62,162 nucleotides of DNA from Selenomonadales bacterium. Lineage in GTDB: Bacteria; Bacillota; Negativicutes; Sporomusales; UBA7701. Below are positions 31,314 through 39,780 of this stretch, piece by piece; within the stretch, counting starts at the first letter, position 1; the number at the start of each line of letters is the position of its first letter. The notes under the pieces were generated by a model that searched no databases, was not told where the DNA came from, and worked only from the letters and a program-made list of their open reading frames with translations. The stretch lies in the NCBI GenBank assembly GCA_029975165.1, contig JARKPR010000093.1:1-62162 (forward strand). The letters run 5' to 3'. The position numbers and the translations under genes are program-made.

Positions 31314-32777
31314 ATGGTCACCCAAACCGCACCAAAGGAAAAAAACGTTATGTATTACATCCATTGTGTCGTCGGACTACTCTTCATGTTCGGTTTCGGG
31401 ATGCTGGAGCCCATTAAGCCTATCACGCCCGTAGGCATGCAGGTTCTGGGGATTTTTCTCAGCATGATCTATTTGTGGTCTTTTGTCGGGCTCTTATGGC
31501 CAAGCTTGCTAGGTATCGCGGCTTTGGGCCTGTCGGGTTACGGGAATTTTCCGACCGTACTGGCCAAATCCTTTGGAGATCCCGTGCCTGTGCTTGTCTT
31601 TTTCGCCATGGTCTTGTTTGGCGCTATCCAGCACTACGGCACCACCAAATATATAAGCCGCTGGTTTTTGACCCGAAAAATAATCAACGGCCGACCGGTG
31701 GTCTTCAGCTTCGTCTTCATCTACACCACGTATGTTTTGGCGGCGCTTTCGGCCAACGTTTTGCCCGCCATCCTTTTTATGTGGTCGGTCCTATATGGCG
31801 TGCTGGAAGATGTCGGGTACAAGAAGGGTGACAAATATACCACGGTAATGGTTATCGGCACATTGTTCGGCGCCATTTCGGGCCAGGCTGCCAAGCCGTT
31901 TACCGGGTCGGCTCTGGCCATCGTGGGAGCCTTTGAAAAAACGGCCAAAACGCCGATGGATTATCTGCCTTATATGCTCTACGGTTTCATCATGTCAAGC
32001 CTGGCGATTTTGGTTTATAGCGCGTTGATCAAATTTGTGTTCAAACCGGACATGAGCAAAATCACCGATATCTCTACCGAGCGGTTCGAGGCGGAAAAGC
32101 TGCCGCCGATGGACCTGCGGCAAAAAATCATGTTTGGCTGTTTGTTCGGCTATTTGGGTTTGGTTCTCGTACCAAGCATTTTGCCGAAAACAATCGGCTT
32201 TGTCGGGTTCCTCAATAAGCTGGGGCCTTTAGGGTTGGTAATGGTTATTGTGATAGGTTTATGCCTCTTCAAAATCAACGGTAAACCGATCATTGAATTC
32301 AAGGAAATTGCCGGGAGATATCTAATCTGGGATGTTTATTTCCTGATTGCCATGGCCATGGTTGTCTCGGACGCGCTAACGGCCAATTCTACCGGTATAA
32401 AGCCCTTTTTGACCGGAGTGGTAAATCCTTTGCTGGGAGGTTGCTCGGCCACGACGTTTGCGATTCTTCTCGCCATCTTCCCGATGCTGATTACGCAGGG
32501 GGCAAATAACGCGGTTATGGGAATTCTCTTCATGCCGATCGTATATCCGTTCGCCTTGCAAAACGGCAGCAATCCGATGGCGATCGCCACGCTCATGACG
32601 TTCGCGTTGCATGTGGCCATCCTTACCCCGGCGGCCTCTCCTTATGCGGCCGTCCTATATGGGAACAAAGACTGGGTGGAAACAGGGGAGGTCTTAAAAT
32701 ATAGCACGGTTATTCTGATCTGTATGGCTATTTTGTATGTGGTAATCGGCGTGCCGCTGCTCAAAGTTGTCTTTTAA
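31314..32777 (+). CDS. SLC13/DASS-type anion permease
   Basis: This 487-residue membrane protein has about twelve hydrophobic helices, resembling sodium:sulfate/dicarboxylate symporters (arrangement Q-A-A-K-P-F-T-G near 193-200 and T-Q-G-A-N-N-A-V-M near 394-402, the repeat-end motifs of the family). It probably carries an anion such as sulfate, a sulfate ester or an organic acid; context with a sulfotransferase favours a sulfonated or sulfated compound. ATG 31314 follows AGGAAGTGAT. Codon use is AT-rich. The sulfotransferase gene starts 26 bp downstream. Confidence 0.82.
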   Translation: MVTQTAPKEKNVMYYIHCVVGLLFMFGFGMLEPIKPITPVGMQVLGIFLSMIYLWSFVGLLWPSLLGIAALGLSGYGNFPTVLAKSFGDPVPVLVFFAMVLFGAIQHYGTTKYISRWFLTRKIINGRPVVFSFVFIYTTYVLAALSANVLPAILFMWSVLYGVLEDVGYKKGDKYTTVMVIGTLFGAISGQAAKPFTGSALAIVGAFEKTAKTPMDYLPYMLYGFIMSSLAILVYSALIKFVFKPDMSKITDISTERFEAEKLPPMDLRQKIMFGCLFGYLGLVLVPSILPKTIGFVGFLNKLGPLGLVMVIVIGLCLFKINGKPIIEFKEIAGRYLIWDVYFLIAMAMVVSDALTANSTGIKPFLTGVVNPLLGGCSATTFAILLAIFPMLITQGANNAVMGILFMPIVYPFALQNGSNPMAIATLMTFALHVAILTPAASPYAAVLYGNKDWVETGEVLKYSTVILICMAILYVVIGVPLLKVVF

Positions 32778-32803
32778 TCTCGCGAAAATAAAAGGAGGAG
32801 AGA

Positions 32804-34672
32804 ATGATGACGGTAAAAGTCAAATATTTTGACCACGTAATAACCGAACAACTCAGGGCCGAGGAAGCTTTTCTGGCTGAATACCGTAAAGCCGGCTATT
32901 CGTTCGCGAAGCCCTATGTGAAATTGAATCCGTACCTCATCGCCCCGCTGACGGCGATAATAATCTTCCAAACCGCCCAGCCGACGACGGTGGCCATTAC
33001 CGTTAAGGGCAAGGAAGCCGCCGGCGACATCAAGTTTCAGTTCGCGGCCGCCACGGAGCATATGATTCCGGTTTACGGCCTGTACGCAGACTACAGCAAC
33101 CAAGTGGAGCTTGTACTGGCTAATGGGGAAAAAAGCGTTGTAACGATTCAGACCGAGCCGGCGCCGGAGAAGGTCAAACTGCCGACCAAGATGACAACTA
33201 CCCCGGAATACTTCGGCGATAATATGATGTTCGTCGGCCCGACGTCGCCGGCCCTAGCTGCTGCCTATGACTATCGGGGCGATTGCCGCTGGTACGGCAC
33301 GCTCAACCACGCCTTCGACATCAAGCGGGCCAAAAACGGCCGGCTGCTGCTCGGCACCCAGCGGCTGCTCATGCCGCCTTATCATACGACCGGCATCTAC
33401 GAAATGGGTATGATCGGCAAAATTTATAAAGAGTTCCGCCTGCCCGGAGGCTATCACCACGACCAGTTCGAGATGGAAGACGGCAACCTGCTTATTTTGA
33501 CCCAGGACCCGCCCCGAGGAACAGTGGAAGACATGCTGGTGCTGGTAGACCGCAAAACCGGCGCGATCTTGAAAACCTGGGACTACCAGCAGGTGCTGCC
33601 GCAGAACGTCGGCGGCTCCGGCAGCCAGGACAGCCATGACTGGTTCCACAACAACGCCGTCTGGTACGACAAAAAAACCGATTCGCTGACCTTGTCCGGC
33701 CGCCATCAGGATGCCATCATCAACATCGATTACGACAGCGGCAAGCTCAACTGGATTATCGGCGATCCCGGCAACTGGCCGCAGGAACTGGTCGACAAAT
33801 ACTTCTTCAAACCGGTGGGCAAAGGTGACTTCGACTGGCAGTACGAGCAGCATGCCTGCCTTGTCTGTCCTGACGGCGACATCATGTGCTTTGACAACGG
33901 CCACTGGCGCTCGAAGTTCAAGGAAAAATACGTGCCGGCCAAGGACAACTTCTCCCGCGGCGTCCGCTACCGCATCGACACCGAAAAGATGGAGATCGAG
34001 CAGGTCTGGCAGTACGGCAAGGAGAGAGGCGCCGAGTTCTTCTCCACCTATATCTGCAATGTCGAGTATTACGATGAAGGCCACTACATGGTTCACTCCG
34101 GCGGCATCGGCACCTTCAAAGGCGAGACCTGCAACAAGCCGCCCGTTCAGTTCCGCGGCGACGACGAGAAGCATGTGGTGTTCAACTCGATCACGGTGGA
34201 ACTGAAGGACGATGCCGTCGTCTATGAAATGCATCTGCCGGCCAACTACTACCGGGCCGAAAAACTCAAGCTTTACTGTGCCGAAGATACTCTGACGCTG
34301 GGCCGCGGGGAAATGCTCGGCAGCCTGGGCGTGACCGAGGAATTCCTGACCATCCCGCCGACCGAAGATGGCGGCATGGTGCCGGAAAAATACAACGTAA
34401 AATTCGGCATAGAGGAAGACAGGATACTGTTCAAGGCAACCTTCGAAAAGGGCCAGATGGTGCTGCTGCAGCTCGAAGGGGCCACCACCCACAGCTACTT
34501 CGTGCCGACGACCAAGCGCCCCTTCCTGGCGATGTGCGTGGGCACCTTCCAGGAGAGCGACGAGCGGGCCGTGGAGTTCCCGGTCGGCAAGGAAGGGCTT
34601 GCCGGCGAATTCAAGCTGTCGGTGATTGTCGACGACTATAAATACGAAACCGGAGTCACCGTCAAGATTTAA
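32804..34672 (+). CDS. Aryl-sulfate sulfotransferase (ASST family), without signal peptide
   Basis: The protein has 622 residues: an N-terminal Ig-like arylsulfotransferase domain (about 1-115), then a six-bladed propeller. Residues matching the E. coli catalytic set are H219 in Y-H-H-D, H282 in D-W-F-H, R300 in S-G-R-H-Q and H350 in E-Q-H-A. The H282-R300 spacing of 18 is the same as in E. coli. ASST moves sulfate from aryl sulfates to phenols without PAPS. Known enterobacterial ASSTs are periplasmic; this one has no signal peptide, so it should act in the cytosol. Three Cys (352, 355, 362) cluster after the catalytic His. ATG 32804 or 32807 both fit AGGAGG. Confidence 0.88.
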   Translation: MMTVKVKYFDHVITEQLRAEEAFLAEYRKAGYSFAKPYVKLNPYLIAPLTAIIIFQTAQPTTVAITVKGKEAAGDIKFQFAAATEHMIPVYGLYADYSNQVELVLANGEKSVVTIQTEPAPEKVKLPTKMTTTPEYFGDNMMFVGPTSPALAAAYDYRGDCRWYGTLNHAFDIKRAKNGRLLLGTQRLLMPPYHTTGIYEMGMIGKIYKEFRLPGGYHHDQFEMEDGNLLILTQDPPRGTVEDMLVLVDRKTGAILKTWDYQQVLPQNVGGSGSQDSHDWFHNNAVWYDKKTDSLTLSGRHQDAIINIDYDSGKLNWIIGDPGNWPQELVDKYFFKPVGKGDFDWQYEQHACLVCPDGDIMCFDNGHWRSKFKEKYVPAKDNFSRGVRYRIDTEKMEIEQVWQYGKERGAEFFSTYICNVEYYDEGHYMVHSGGIGTFKGETCNKPPVQFRGDDEKHVVFNSITVELKDDAVVYEMHLPANYYRAEKLKLYCAEDTLTLGRGEMLGSLGVTEEFLTIPPTEDGGMVPEKYNVKFGIEEDRILFKATFEKGQMVLLQLEGATTHSYFVPTTKRPFLAMCVGTFQESDERAVEFPVGKEGLAGEFKLSVIVDDYKYETGVTVKI

Positions 34673-34766
34673 GTTCCGGTTGCCCTGACGGCGGAAGCGC
34701 CGCGGCAATTGCTGGCTGGTGCCTCCGCTCGGGGGCGTAAGTAAGCCTTGGTTGGGAGGAATCTAT

Positions 34767-35684
34767 ATGGTCGACTACGATGTGGCGATTGTCGGCGCCG
34801 GGCCCGCGGGGATGACTGCGGCCATATACGCGGCCAGAGCGAATTTGCGGGTGCTGCTCATCGACAAGCTGGCTCCGGGCGGACAAATCGTCAACACTTA
34901 CGAAGTCCAGAACTATCCGGGCCTGGGCACCGTCAACGGGGCGGACCTGGCGATTAAAATGTTCGAGCATACCCAGGAACTGAACGTCACCTTCGACTAC
35001 GGCACGGTGACCGATATAAAAGAGGAAGCCGGCGGCAAAAAGCTCATCTGCGAGGAAGGCCACTCCTTCGCAGCGAAGGCGGTCATCATCGCCACCGGCA
35101 CCAAACCGCGGATGCTCGGGGTGCCCGGCGAGACGCAGTTCGCCGGTACGAGCATCAGTTGGTGCGCCATCTGCGACGGGCCCCACTATCGCGACAAGCG
35201 GGTCATCGTTATCGGCGGCGGCAACTCGGCCGTCGAGGAGGCGATTTACCTGGCCGGCATGGCCGCGAAAGTGATCATCGTCACCCTGCTCAACCTGACC
35301 GCCGACCCGTTGGCCTGCGACAAGCTCAGGGCGCTGCCCAATGTCGAGATACACGAGTGGTACGAAATTCGCGAGTTTTTCGGCGATAGCAAATTCGCCG
35401 GTCTCAAGGCAAGGTCGGCCAAAACCGGCGAAGAACTCGTCGTCGAGGCCGCCGGCGCCTTCGAATATATCGGCCTGGAACCTACGGCAAGCGCCTTCAA
35501 GAGCCTGGGTATCCTCAACGCGATGGGCTACATCGAGACAGACGCCTGCATGGCTACGAAAACCCCCGGCATTTTTGGCGCCGGCGACATTAACAGCAAG
35601 CACCTGCGCCAGATAGTCACCGCCTGCAACGACGGGGCCATCGCGGCCCAGGCGGCAGCCAAATATATCGGCAATTTGGAGTAG
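34767..35684 (+). CDS. Thioredoxin-reductase-like flavoprotein lacking the NADPH 2'-phosphate motif
   Basis: This 305-residue TrxB-family protein has the FAD motif G-A-G-P-A-G at 10-15, A-T-G near 110, redox-active Cys133 and Cys136 in W-C-A-I-C-D-G and G-A-G-D near 279. The second dinucleotide motif G-G-G-N-S-A is present (150-155), but the usual H-R-R-x-x-x-R that binds the NADPH phosphate is replaced by V-T-L-L-N-L-T. The electron donor may therefore be NADH, ferredoxin or another carrier. It sits between the sulfotransferase and thioredoxin genes, and presumably reduces that thioredoxin. ATG 34767 follows GGGAGG. Confidence 0.88.
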   Translation: MVDYDVAIVGAGPAGMTAAIYAARANLRVLLIDKLAPGGQIVNTYEVQNYPGLGTVNGADLAIKMFEHTQELNVTFDYGTVTDIKEEAGGKKLICEEGHSFAAKAVIIATGTKPRMLGVPGETQFAGTSISWCAICDGPHYRDKRVIVIGGGNSAVEEAIYLAGMAAKVIIVTLLNLTADPLACDKLRALPNVEIHEWYEIREFFGDSKFAGLKARSAKTGEELVVEAAGAFEYIGLEPTASAFKSLGILNAMGYIETDACMATKTPGIFGAGDINSKHLRQIVTACNDGAIAAQAAAKYIGNLE

Positions 35685-35695
35685 GGAGTGGGAGA

Positions 35696-36007
35696 ATGGC
35701 AGTAACGATCAAAGAAATCAGTGGTGCTGAAATCGACGGACTGATCGCCACGGGCAAGGTGCTGGTAGACTTTTACTCCAAGACATGCGGGCCTTGCAAA
35801 ATGCTGGGTTTTGTCTTGAAAGACATCGCCAAAGGGATCGATGGCCTGGAAATAGCATTGCTCGACTATGACGCCAACAAGGAGACGGTGGAGAAATTCG
35901 GCGTTACCGGTTACCCGACGCTGATCTTCTTCAACGACGGCCAGGAAGTCGAACGGATGAAAGGTTTGCAGCAAAAACCGGTTATTCTGAGAATGATCGG
36001 CGCTTGA
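35696..36007 (+). CDS. Thioredoxin (C-G-P-C)
   Basis: The 103-residue thioredoxin-fold protein has K-T-C-G-P-C at 29-34 in place of the usual W-C-G-P-C (Lys-Thr precede the Cys) and cis-Pro in G-Y-P-T-L. It is encoded 11 bp after the reductase-like gene, so the two form a redox pair. Its partner may be the Cys-rich active-site loop of the cytosolic sulfotransferase, by inference from the operon. Confidence 0.9.
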   Translation: MAVTIKEISGAEIDGLIATGKVLVDFYSKTCGPCKMLGFVLKDIAKGIDGLEIALLDYDANKETVEKFGVTGYPTLIFFNDGQEVERMKGLQQKPVILRMIGA

Positions 36008-36043
36008 CCTTACTACCGTATCCGCGCATAATCCGCAAACAAA

Positions 36044-36074
36044 AAAACAGGGTGCATATCGCACCCTGTTTTGC
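36044..36074. terminator. Bidirectional rho-independent terminator
   Basis: AAAACAGGGTGC and GCACCCTGTTTT pair around ATATC. It ends the thioredoxin operon on plus and the DUF1858 gene on minus. Confidence 0.88.
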
Positions 36075-36085
36075 TTGTCCCGCTA

Positions 36086-36322
36086 TCAGCTTCCGCAGCC
36101 GCAACCGCAGCTGCCGCCGCTGCAACCTTCGCTCGTCGCCTTGTTCAGGTCGGCGATCAGCGCATCCACGTCGATGCCGTGAGCGACGGCGCCCTGCTCG
36201 ATATTCTCGAAGCGGGCGGCGGCGCAACCCAGGCAACCCATCCCGTAGTTGCGGAAAACCTCGATGGTCTTCGGGTATTTCTGCACCACCTCGATGATGC
36301 TCATATTTTTGCTTATGGTCAT
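36086..36322 (-). CDS. DUF1858 redox-disulfide protein (hybrid-cluster-associated type)
   Basis: The 78-residue protein begins with the DUF1858 domain: I-I-E-V-V-Q-K-Y-P-K-T-I-E-V-F near 9-23, then M-G-C-L-G-C with Cys30 and Cys33. It ends in a Cys/Gly tail, C-S-G-G-S-C-G-C-G-C. The domain is found with hybrid-cluster proteins and NO or redox stress genes; its function is unproven. ATG 36322 is 8 bp from AAAGGAGG. A TATAAT lies at 36369-36364 on minus without a good -35. It is convergent with the sulfotransferase operon. Confidence 0.82.
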   Translation of the reverse strand: MTISKNMSIIEVVQKYPKTIEVFRNYGMGCLGCAAARFENIEQGAVAHGIDVDALIADLNKATSEGCSGGSCGCGCGS

Positions 36323-36429
36323 GAGTCGTTCCTCCTTTCGGGACAAGTTTGCTAGACAGAATCATTATATCATAAGAGGAGACGACTTGTATAACATTTT
36401 CCGGCCCGGCAGAAAATGAAGAGAGCCCG

Positions 36430-36830
36430 TAATGATCTACGCTACAGCCGCTGCTGATCACTGCATACCTATACGCAATCTTTCGACTACGCACAAGCAT
36501 TACGCAACCAACAACGACCTTTGCTCGACTGCCAAGGATACCTGTGAAACCTGCCGCAGTCTCCCGACAACGACAGACCTCTCAAAGATCCCCGGAAAAC
36601 CTACGGAACCCTTGGCAGTCTTAGCTCGACCGCTACCCATCCCTTTTGACCACACGACAACAGTTGGGCTGCCGTACAGCCTTACAAGACACGTAGCGAT
36701 CTTCCCGCCGACCAATGCCAAACCCGACAGACCTGACACTGATCTTTGGCCGACCAATGCCGAACCCGGCGCAGGATCCGACACCGATCTTGGCTCGACC
36801 ATTACGAACCCTCGTTCATATTATCACCCT
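36430..36830. repeat. Non-coding stretch with degenerate internal repeats
   Basis: No gene is recognised in this region. It contains two adjacent units of about 43 bp (about 36705-36790), both reading GCCGACCAATGCC-AACCCG and then GACA/C-TGATCTT. There are also many scattered GCTCGAC and CCGACA words upstream. Frames crossing it give low-complexity, unlikely proteins. The remainder up to the Lgt-like gene at 36930 shows nothing clear. Confidence 0.55.
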
Positions 36831-36929
36831 CCCGGCGGCGATTATACGGCAAAAACGACTGGTATTTTCTTGGCGGGAGAGGTAAAATTACACTGTCGGC
36901 AAAATCCGTCCCCCTGCGAGGTGGCCACA

Positions 36930-37715
36930 ATGTGCAAAGTAGCCTTTTCACTAGGCCCCCTGCACTTTTACTGGTACGGACTCATAATCGTCGCCGCCAT
37001 ATTGGCCGCCTTCCTCGTCACCCTATGGCAAGCCAGGAGGTTCGCCATACCCGCCGCGCCGCTCCTCGACCTTTTGCTCTGGGGCGTGCCGGCCGGCATC
37101 GCCGGCGCCCGCGCCGCCTACGTCCTCGCCAACTGGGACCTCTACCGCGCCAGCCCAGCCGACATCTTCCGCCTCTGGCAGGGAGGCCTGTCCGTCTTCG
37201 GCGCCCTCGTCGCCTTCGCCTTCGTCCTTTACATCTACACCCGCCGGCAGCGCATCGCCTTCTGGGCCCTCGCCGACACCGTCGCCCCCGGACTGGCCGC
37301 CGGACAAGCCATCGGCCAGTGGGCCAACCTCGTCAACCAGGAAGCCTTCGGCCTTCCCACCGGCGCGCCGTGGGGCGCCTACATCGACTTCGCCCTCCGG
37401 CCGGCCGGCTACGAGCAATTCGACTTCTTCCAGCCCGTCGCCGTCTACGAATCGGGCTGGAACCTCCTCCTCCTCCTCATTCTTCTGGCCGCCGGCTGGA
37501 CGGAAAGGCGCCTCGCCCGCCCCTGGCCGCGCGGCACCCTTGCCCTGCTCTTCATCCTGCTCTTTTCACTTGGTCACTATTACTTCGTCGGCCTGCGCCT
37601 CGACGGCGAAATCGTTGGAGGCATCCGCCTGGGCCAACTGCTCAGCGCCCTGTCCGCCGCCGCCGCCCTGTGCGCGTGGCTCGTCCGGCGACGGTCGCTC
37701 GCCGACGACCGCTAA
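36930..37715 (+). CDS. Lgt-like protein (prolipoprotein diacylglyceryl transferase family) with key residues replaced
   Basis: This 261-residue membrane protein has seven hydrophobic helices and the overall Lgt pattern: S-L-G-P-L-H-F-Y-W-Y-G-L at 7-18, N-Q-E-A-F-G at 136-141, Y-E-S and G-L-R-L-D near the end. True Lgt transfers diacylglycerol to lipoprotein Cys at the membrane. Here the catalytic His of the H-G-G-L-I-G motif is Phe90 (V-F-G-A-L-V) and the essential Arg of G-R-x-G-N is Gln130 (I-G-Q-W-A-N). It may be a divergent paralogue with another role. ATG 36930 follows GAGGTGG. Confidence 0.75.
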   Translation: MCKVAFSLGPLHFYWYGLIIVAAILAAFLVTLWQARRFAIPAAPLLDLLLWGVPAGIAGARAAYVLANWDLYRASPADIFRLWQGGLSVFGALVAFAFVLYIYTRRQRIAFWALADTVAPGLAAGQAIGQWANLVNQEAFGLPTGAPWGAYIDFALRPAGYEQFDFFQPVAVYESGWNLLLLLILLAAGWTERRLARPWPRGTLALLFILLFSLGHYYFVGLRLDGEIVGGIRLGQLLSALSAAAALCAWLVRRRSLADDR

Positions 37716-37728
37716 GGAGGAACCCATC

Positions 37729-38187
37729 GTGCCCCTCGCCCGCGTCAAAAAATTTCTCAGCTCCTACCCCGACCTCGAAATAATCCTCTTCGACAGCAGC
37801 ACCCACAACTCCGAGCTCGCCGCCCAGGCCCTCGGCGTCACCCCGGCCGAGATCGCCAAGACCCTCTGCTTCCTCGCCGACGGCCGGCCGGTGCTCCTCA
37901 CCACCTGCGGCGACAGGCGCACCGACGTCAAAGCCCTCGCCAAAGCCCTGGGCGTCAAAAAAGTCAAATTCGCCGACGCGGCCACCGTCGAAACCGCCAC
38001 CGGCTTCCCCCCGGGCGGCGTCTCCCCCGTCGGCATCCTGCCCGGCGTGCCCCTCTACCTCGACCGCAGCCTGTGGGACTTCGCCATCGTCTACTCCGCC
38101 GCTGGCACCGCCAACTCGGCCCTGCCTATCAGCCCCGACCGCCTCAAAGAAATCACCGGCGCCGAAGTCATCGACGTCTGCAAATAG
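37729..38187 (+). CDS. YbaK/EbsC-family aminoacyl-tRNA deacylase-like protein
   Basis: The 152-residue single-domain protein has H-N-S-E-L-A-A-Q-A-L-G-V near 27-38, K-T-L-C-F-L near 45-50, and the G-x-x-P-G-G-V-S-P-V-G loop near 87-96. Family members hydrolyse mischarged tRNA(Pro) and relatives. The GTG start has AAGGAGG 8 bp upstream and lies 13 bp after the Lgt-like stop, so both are likely cotranscribed. Confidence 0.88.
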   Translation: MPLARVKKFLSSYPDLEIILFDSSTHNSELAAQALGVTPAEIAKTLCFLADGRPVLLTTCGDRRTDVKALAKALGVKKVKFADAATVETATGFPPGGVSPVGILPGVPLYLDRSLWDFAIVYSAAGTANSALPISPDRLKEITGAEVIDVCK

Positions 38188-38228
38188 CCGGCAATTCCGC
38201 TGTGACAGGGGAGAGGAGGGGAGAAGGC

Positions 38229-39050
38229 ATGTGCACATACTTTTGCAAGAAACACGGCCTCCTGGCCGGCGGCCTGGGCCTGTTGCTGCTCGTCCTCCTT
38301 GCGGCCTCCGTCGGCGGCACCCATGCCGTCGCCGGCCGCCACCACCAGCCCTTCGCCCTCACCGACATCCCCGTCCTCAACTACCACAAAATCGACGACA
38401 TCGACAACCCCCTCGCCGTCACCCCCGCCGAATTCGCCGAACAAGTCGGATACCTGGCCGACAACGGCTACCACACCATCACCCCCGACCAACTCATGGG
38501 CTACCTCAAATACGGCCGCGCCCTCCCCGACAAGCCCATCCTCATCACCTTCGACGACGGCTACCGCGACAACTACGCCAACGCCTACCCCATCCTCAAA
38601 AAACACGGCTTCACCGCCACCATCTTCCTCGTCACCGACCTCGTCGGCAACGACGACCGCTTCCTCACCTGGGACGAAGCGCGCGAAATGCACAAAAACG
38701 GCTTCGTCTTCGGCTCCCACACCGTCAGCCATCTCCCCCTCACTACGCTCGACCCCGAACAGATCGCCGGCGAACTCGCCGCATCCGCCGCCGAAATCGA
38801 GCGCCAGCTAGGCGCCAGGCCGCGCTACTTCGCCTATCCCACCGGCGCCTACAACCTCAAGATCGAAGAACTCGTCCGCCAGTCCGGCTACCGCGCCGCC
38901 TTCACCATCCGCTACGGCCAGGTCGGCTTGGAGAGCGACCCCTACGCCCTGGAACGCATCCCCATATACCACAGCTCCCGCACCTTCCGGTCCTTCTACT
39001 GCCGCATCGCCGCCGCCCCCGTCCTCGAGCGGCTCGGCATCATACGATAG
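38229..39050 (+). CDS. NodB-domain polysaccharide deacetylase, membrane-anchored or secreted
   Basis: The 273-residue protein has an N-terminal hydrophobic segment (about 11-29), then I-P-V-L-N-Y-H-K-I (47-55), the metal-binding F-D-D-G-Y at 101-105 and S-H-T-V-S-H near 163-168. Y-P-T-G-A-Y near 198 completes the NodB fold. It belongs to the PgaB/YadE-like group rather than the short type at 6260. A likely role is de-N-acetylation of cell-wall or exopolysaccharide glycan. GAGAGGAGGGGAG precedes the ATG. Confidence 0.88.
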   Translation: MCTYFCKKHGLLAGGLGLLLLVLLAASVGGTHAVAGRHHQPFALTDIPVLNYHKIDDIDNPLAVTPAEFAEQVGYLADNGYHTITPDQLMGYLKYGRALPDKPILITFDDGYRDNYANAYPILKKHGFTATIFLVTDLVGNDDRFLTWDEAREMHKNGFVFGSHTVSHLPLTTLDPEQIAGELAASAAEIERQLGARPRYFAYPTGAYNLKIEELVRQSGYRAAFTIRYGQVGLESDPYALERIPIYHSSRTFRSFYCRIAAAPVLERLGIIR

Positions 39051-39223
39051 CGGCCGCTTTCGGCCGCGGGAAACCGCCTGTTGCGGATTACAAAAAATTT
39101 TTTTTCACGACAAAATGCCTGCCGACCCCATACATATAGGCGCTCCTGGTAAAAACCGCCACAATATCTTGTGAATAGTCATTATTTAGTAAGGTCAAAA
39201 CTCATCAGAAGATAATAAAAATA

Positions 39224-39256
39224 AAAAATCCTTCAATTTTTGGAAGGATTTTTTTC
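39224..39256. terminator. Rho-independent terminator upstream of the dcw cluster
   Basis: AAAAATCCTTC and GAAGGATTTTT pair around CAATTTTTG and run into a T-tract. The 39051-39223 stretch before it is AT-rich, with a GCGGCCG hairpin at 39050 and no gene. Confidence 0.85.
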
Positions 39257-39280
39257 ATTTGTCGAGAAATAAAACATAAA

Positions 39281-39305
39281 AGTGGTGGATAGTGGGGTAA
39301 AGTGG
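39281..39305 (+). promoter_or_regulatory. MraZ operator: three AGTGG direct repeats with 10-bp period
   Basis: AGTGG begins at 39281, 39291 and 39301 exactly one helical turn apart. MraZ proteins bind direct repeats of this type upstream of their own gene, so autoregulation of the dcw operon is expected. Confidence 0.82.
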
Positions 39306-39336
39306 TTAGAAAAACCGCCAAAGGGGTGATGAGGCC

Positions 39337-39768
39337 GTGTTCATGGGGGAATATCTCCACACCATCGACAACAAAGGGCGCCTCATCTTCCCGGCCAAGT
39401 TCCGCGAAGACCTCGGCGAAAAATTCATCGCCACCAAAGGCCTCGACAACTGCCTGTTCGTATACAGCCCCGCCGAGTGGGCCATCCTAGAGAACAAGCT
39501 CAAGCAGCTCCCCCTCGCCAAGCCCGAAGCCCGCGCCTTCGTCCGCTTCTTCTTCGCCGGCGCCGCCGAGCTCGAAGCCGACAAGCAGGGCCGGGTGCTC
39601 CTCCCCGCCAACCTGCGGGAACACGCCAAACTCGACAAAGACGTAGTCGTCATCGGCGTCTCGACCCGCATCGAAATCTGGGGCAAAGAGGCCTGGGACG
39701 AATACAACGCCAGAATTGGCCCCGAGGTCGCCACCATCGCCGAAAATCTGGTGGACCTCGGCATCTAG
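39337..39768 (+). CDS. mraZ: Transcriptional regulator MraZ
   Basis: The 143-residue protein has two AbrB-like MraZ repeats: [16 protein letters not shown] at the start and [13 protein letters not shown] near 82-94. It forms rings and binds the promoter of its operon. The GTG start at 39337 gives the usual M-F-M-G-E-Y N-terminus and follows AAAGGGGTGATG. It is the first gene of the dcw cluster. Confidence 0.96.
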   Translation: MFMGEYLHTIDNKGRLIFPAKFREDLGEKFIATKGLDNCLFVYSPAEWAILENKLKQLPLAKPEARAFVRFFFAGAAELEADKQGRVLLPANLREHAKLDKDVVVIGVSTRIEIWGKEAWDEYNARIGPEVATIAENLVDLGI

Positions 39769-39780
39769 CCGGAGGCGGAC

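Noticed and set aside
36500-36802. Minus-strand 100-codon ORF in the repeat region
   Set aside because: Its composition is not protein-like, it has no ribosome site and it follows the internal repeats.
36432-36929. Long N-terminal extension of the Lgt-like protein
   Set aside because: The added residues are low-complexity, not membrane-like, and derive from the degenerate repeat region; ATG 36930 has a ribosome site and matches the family start.
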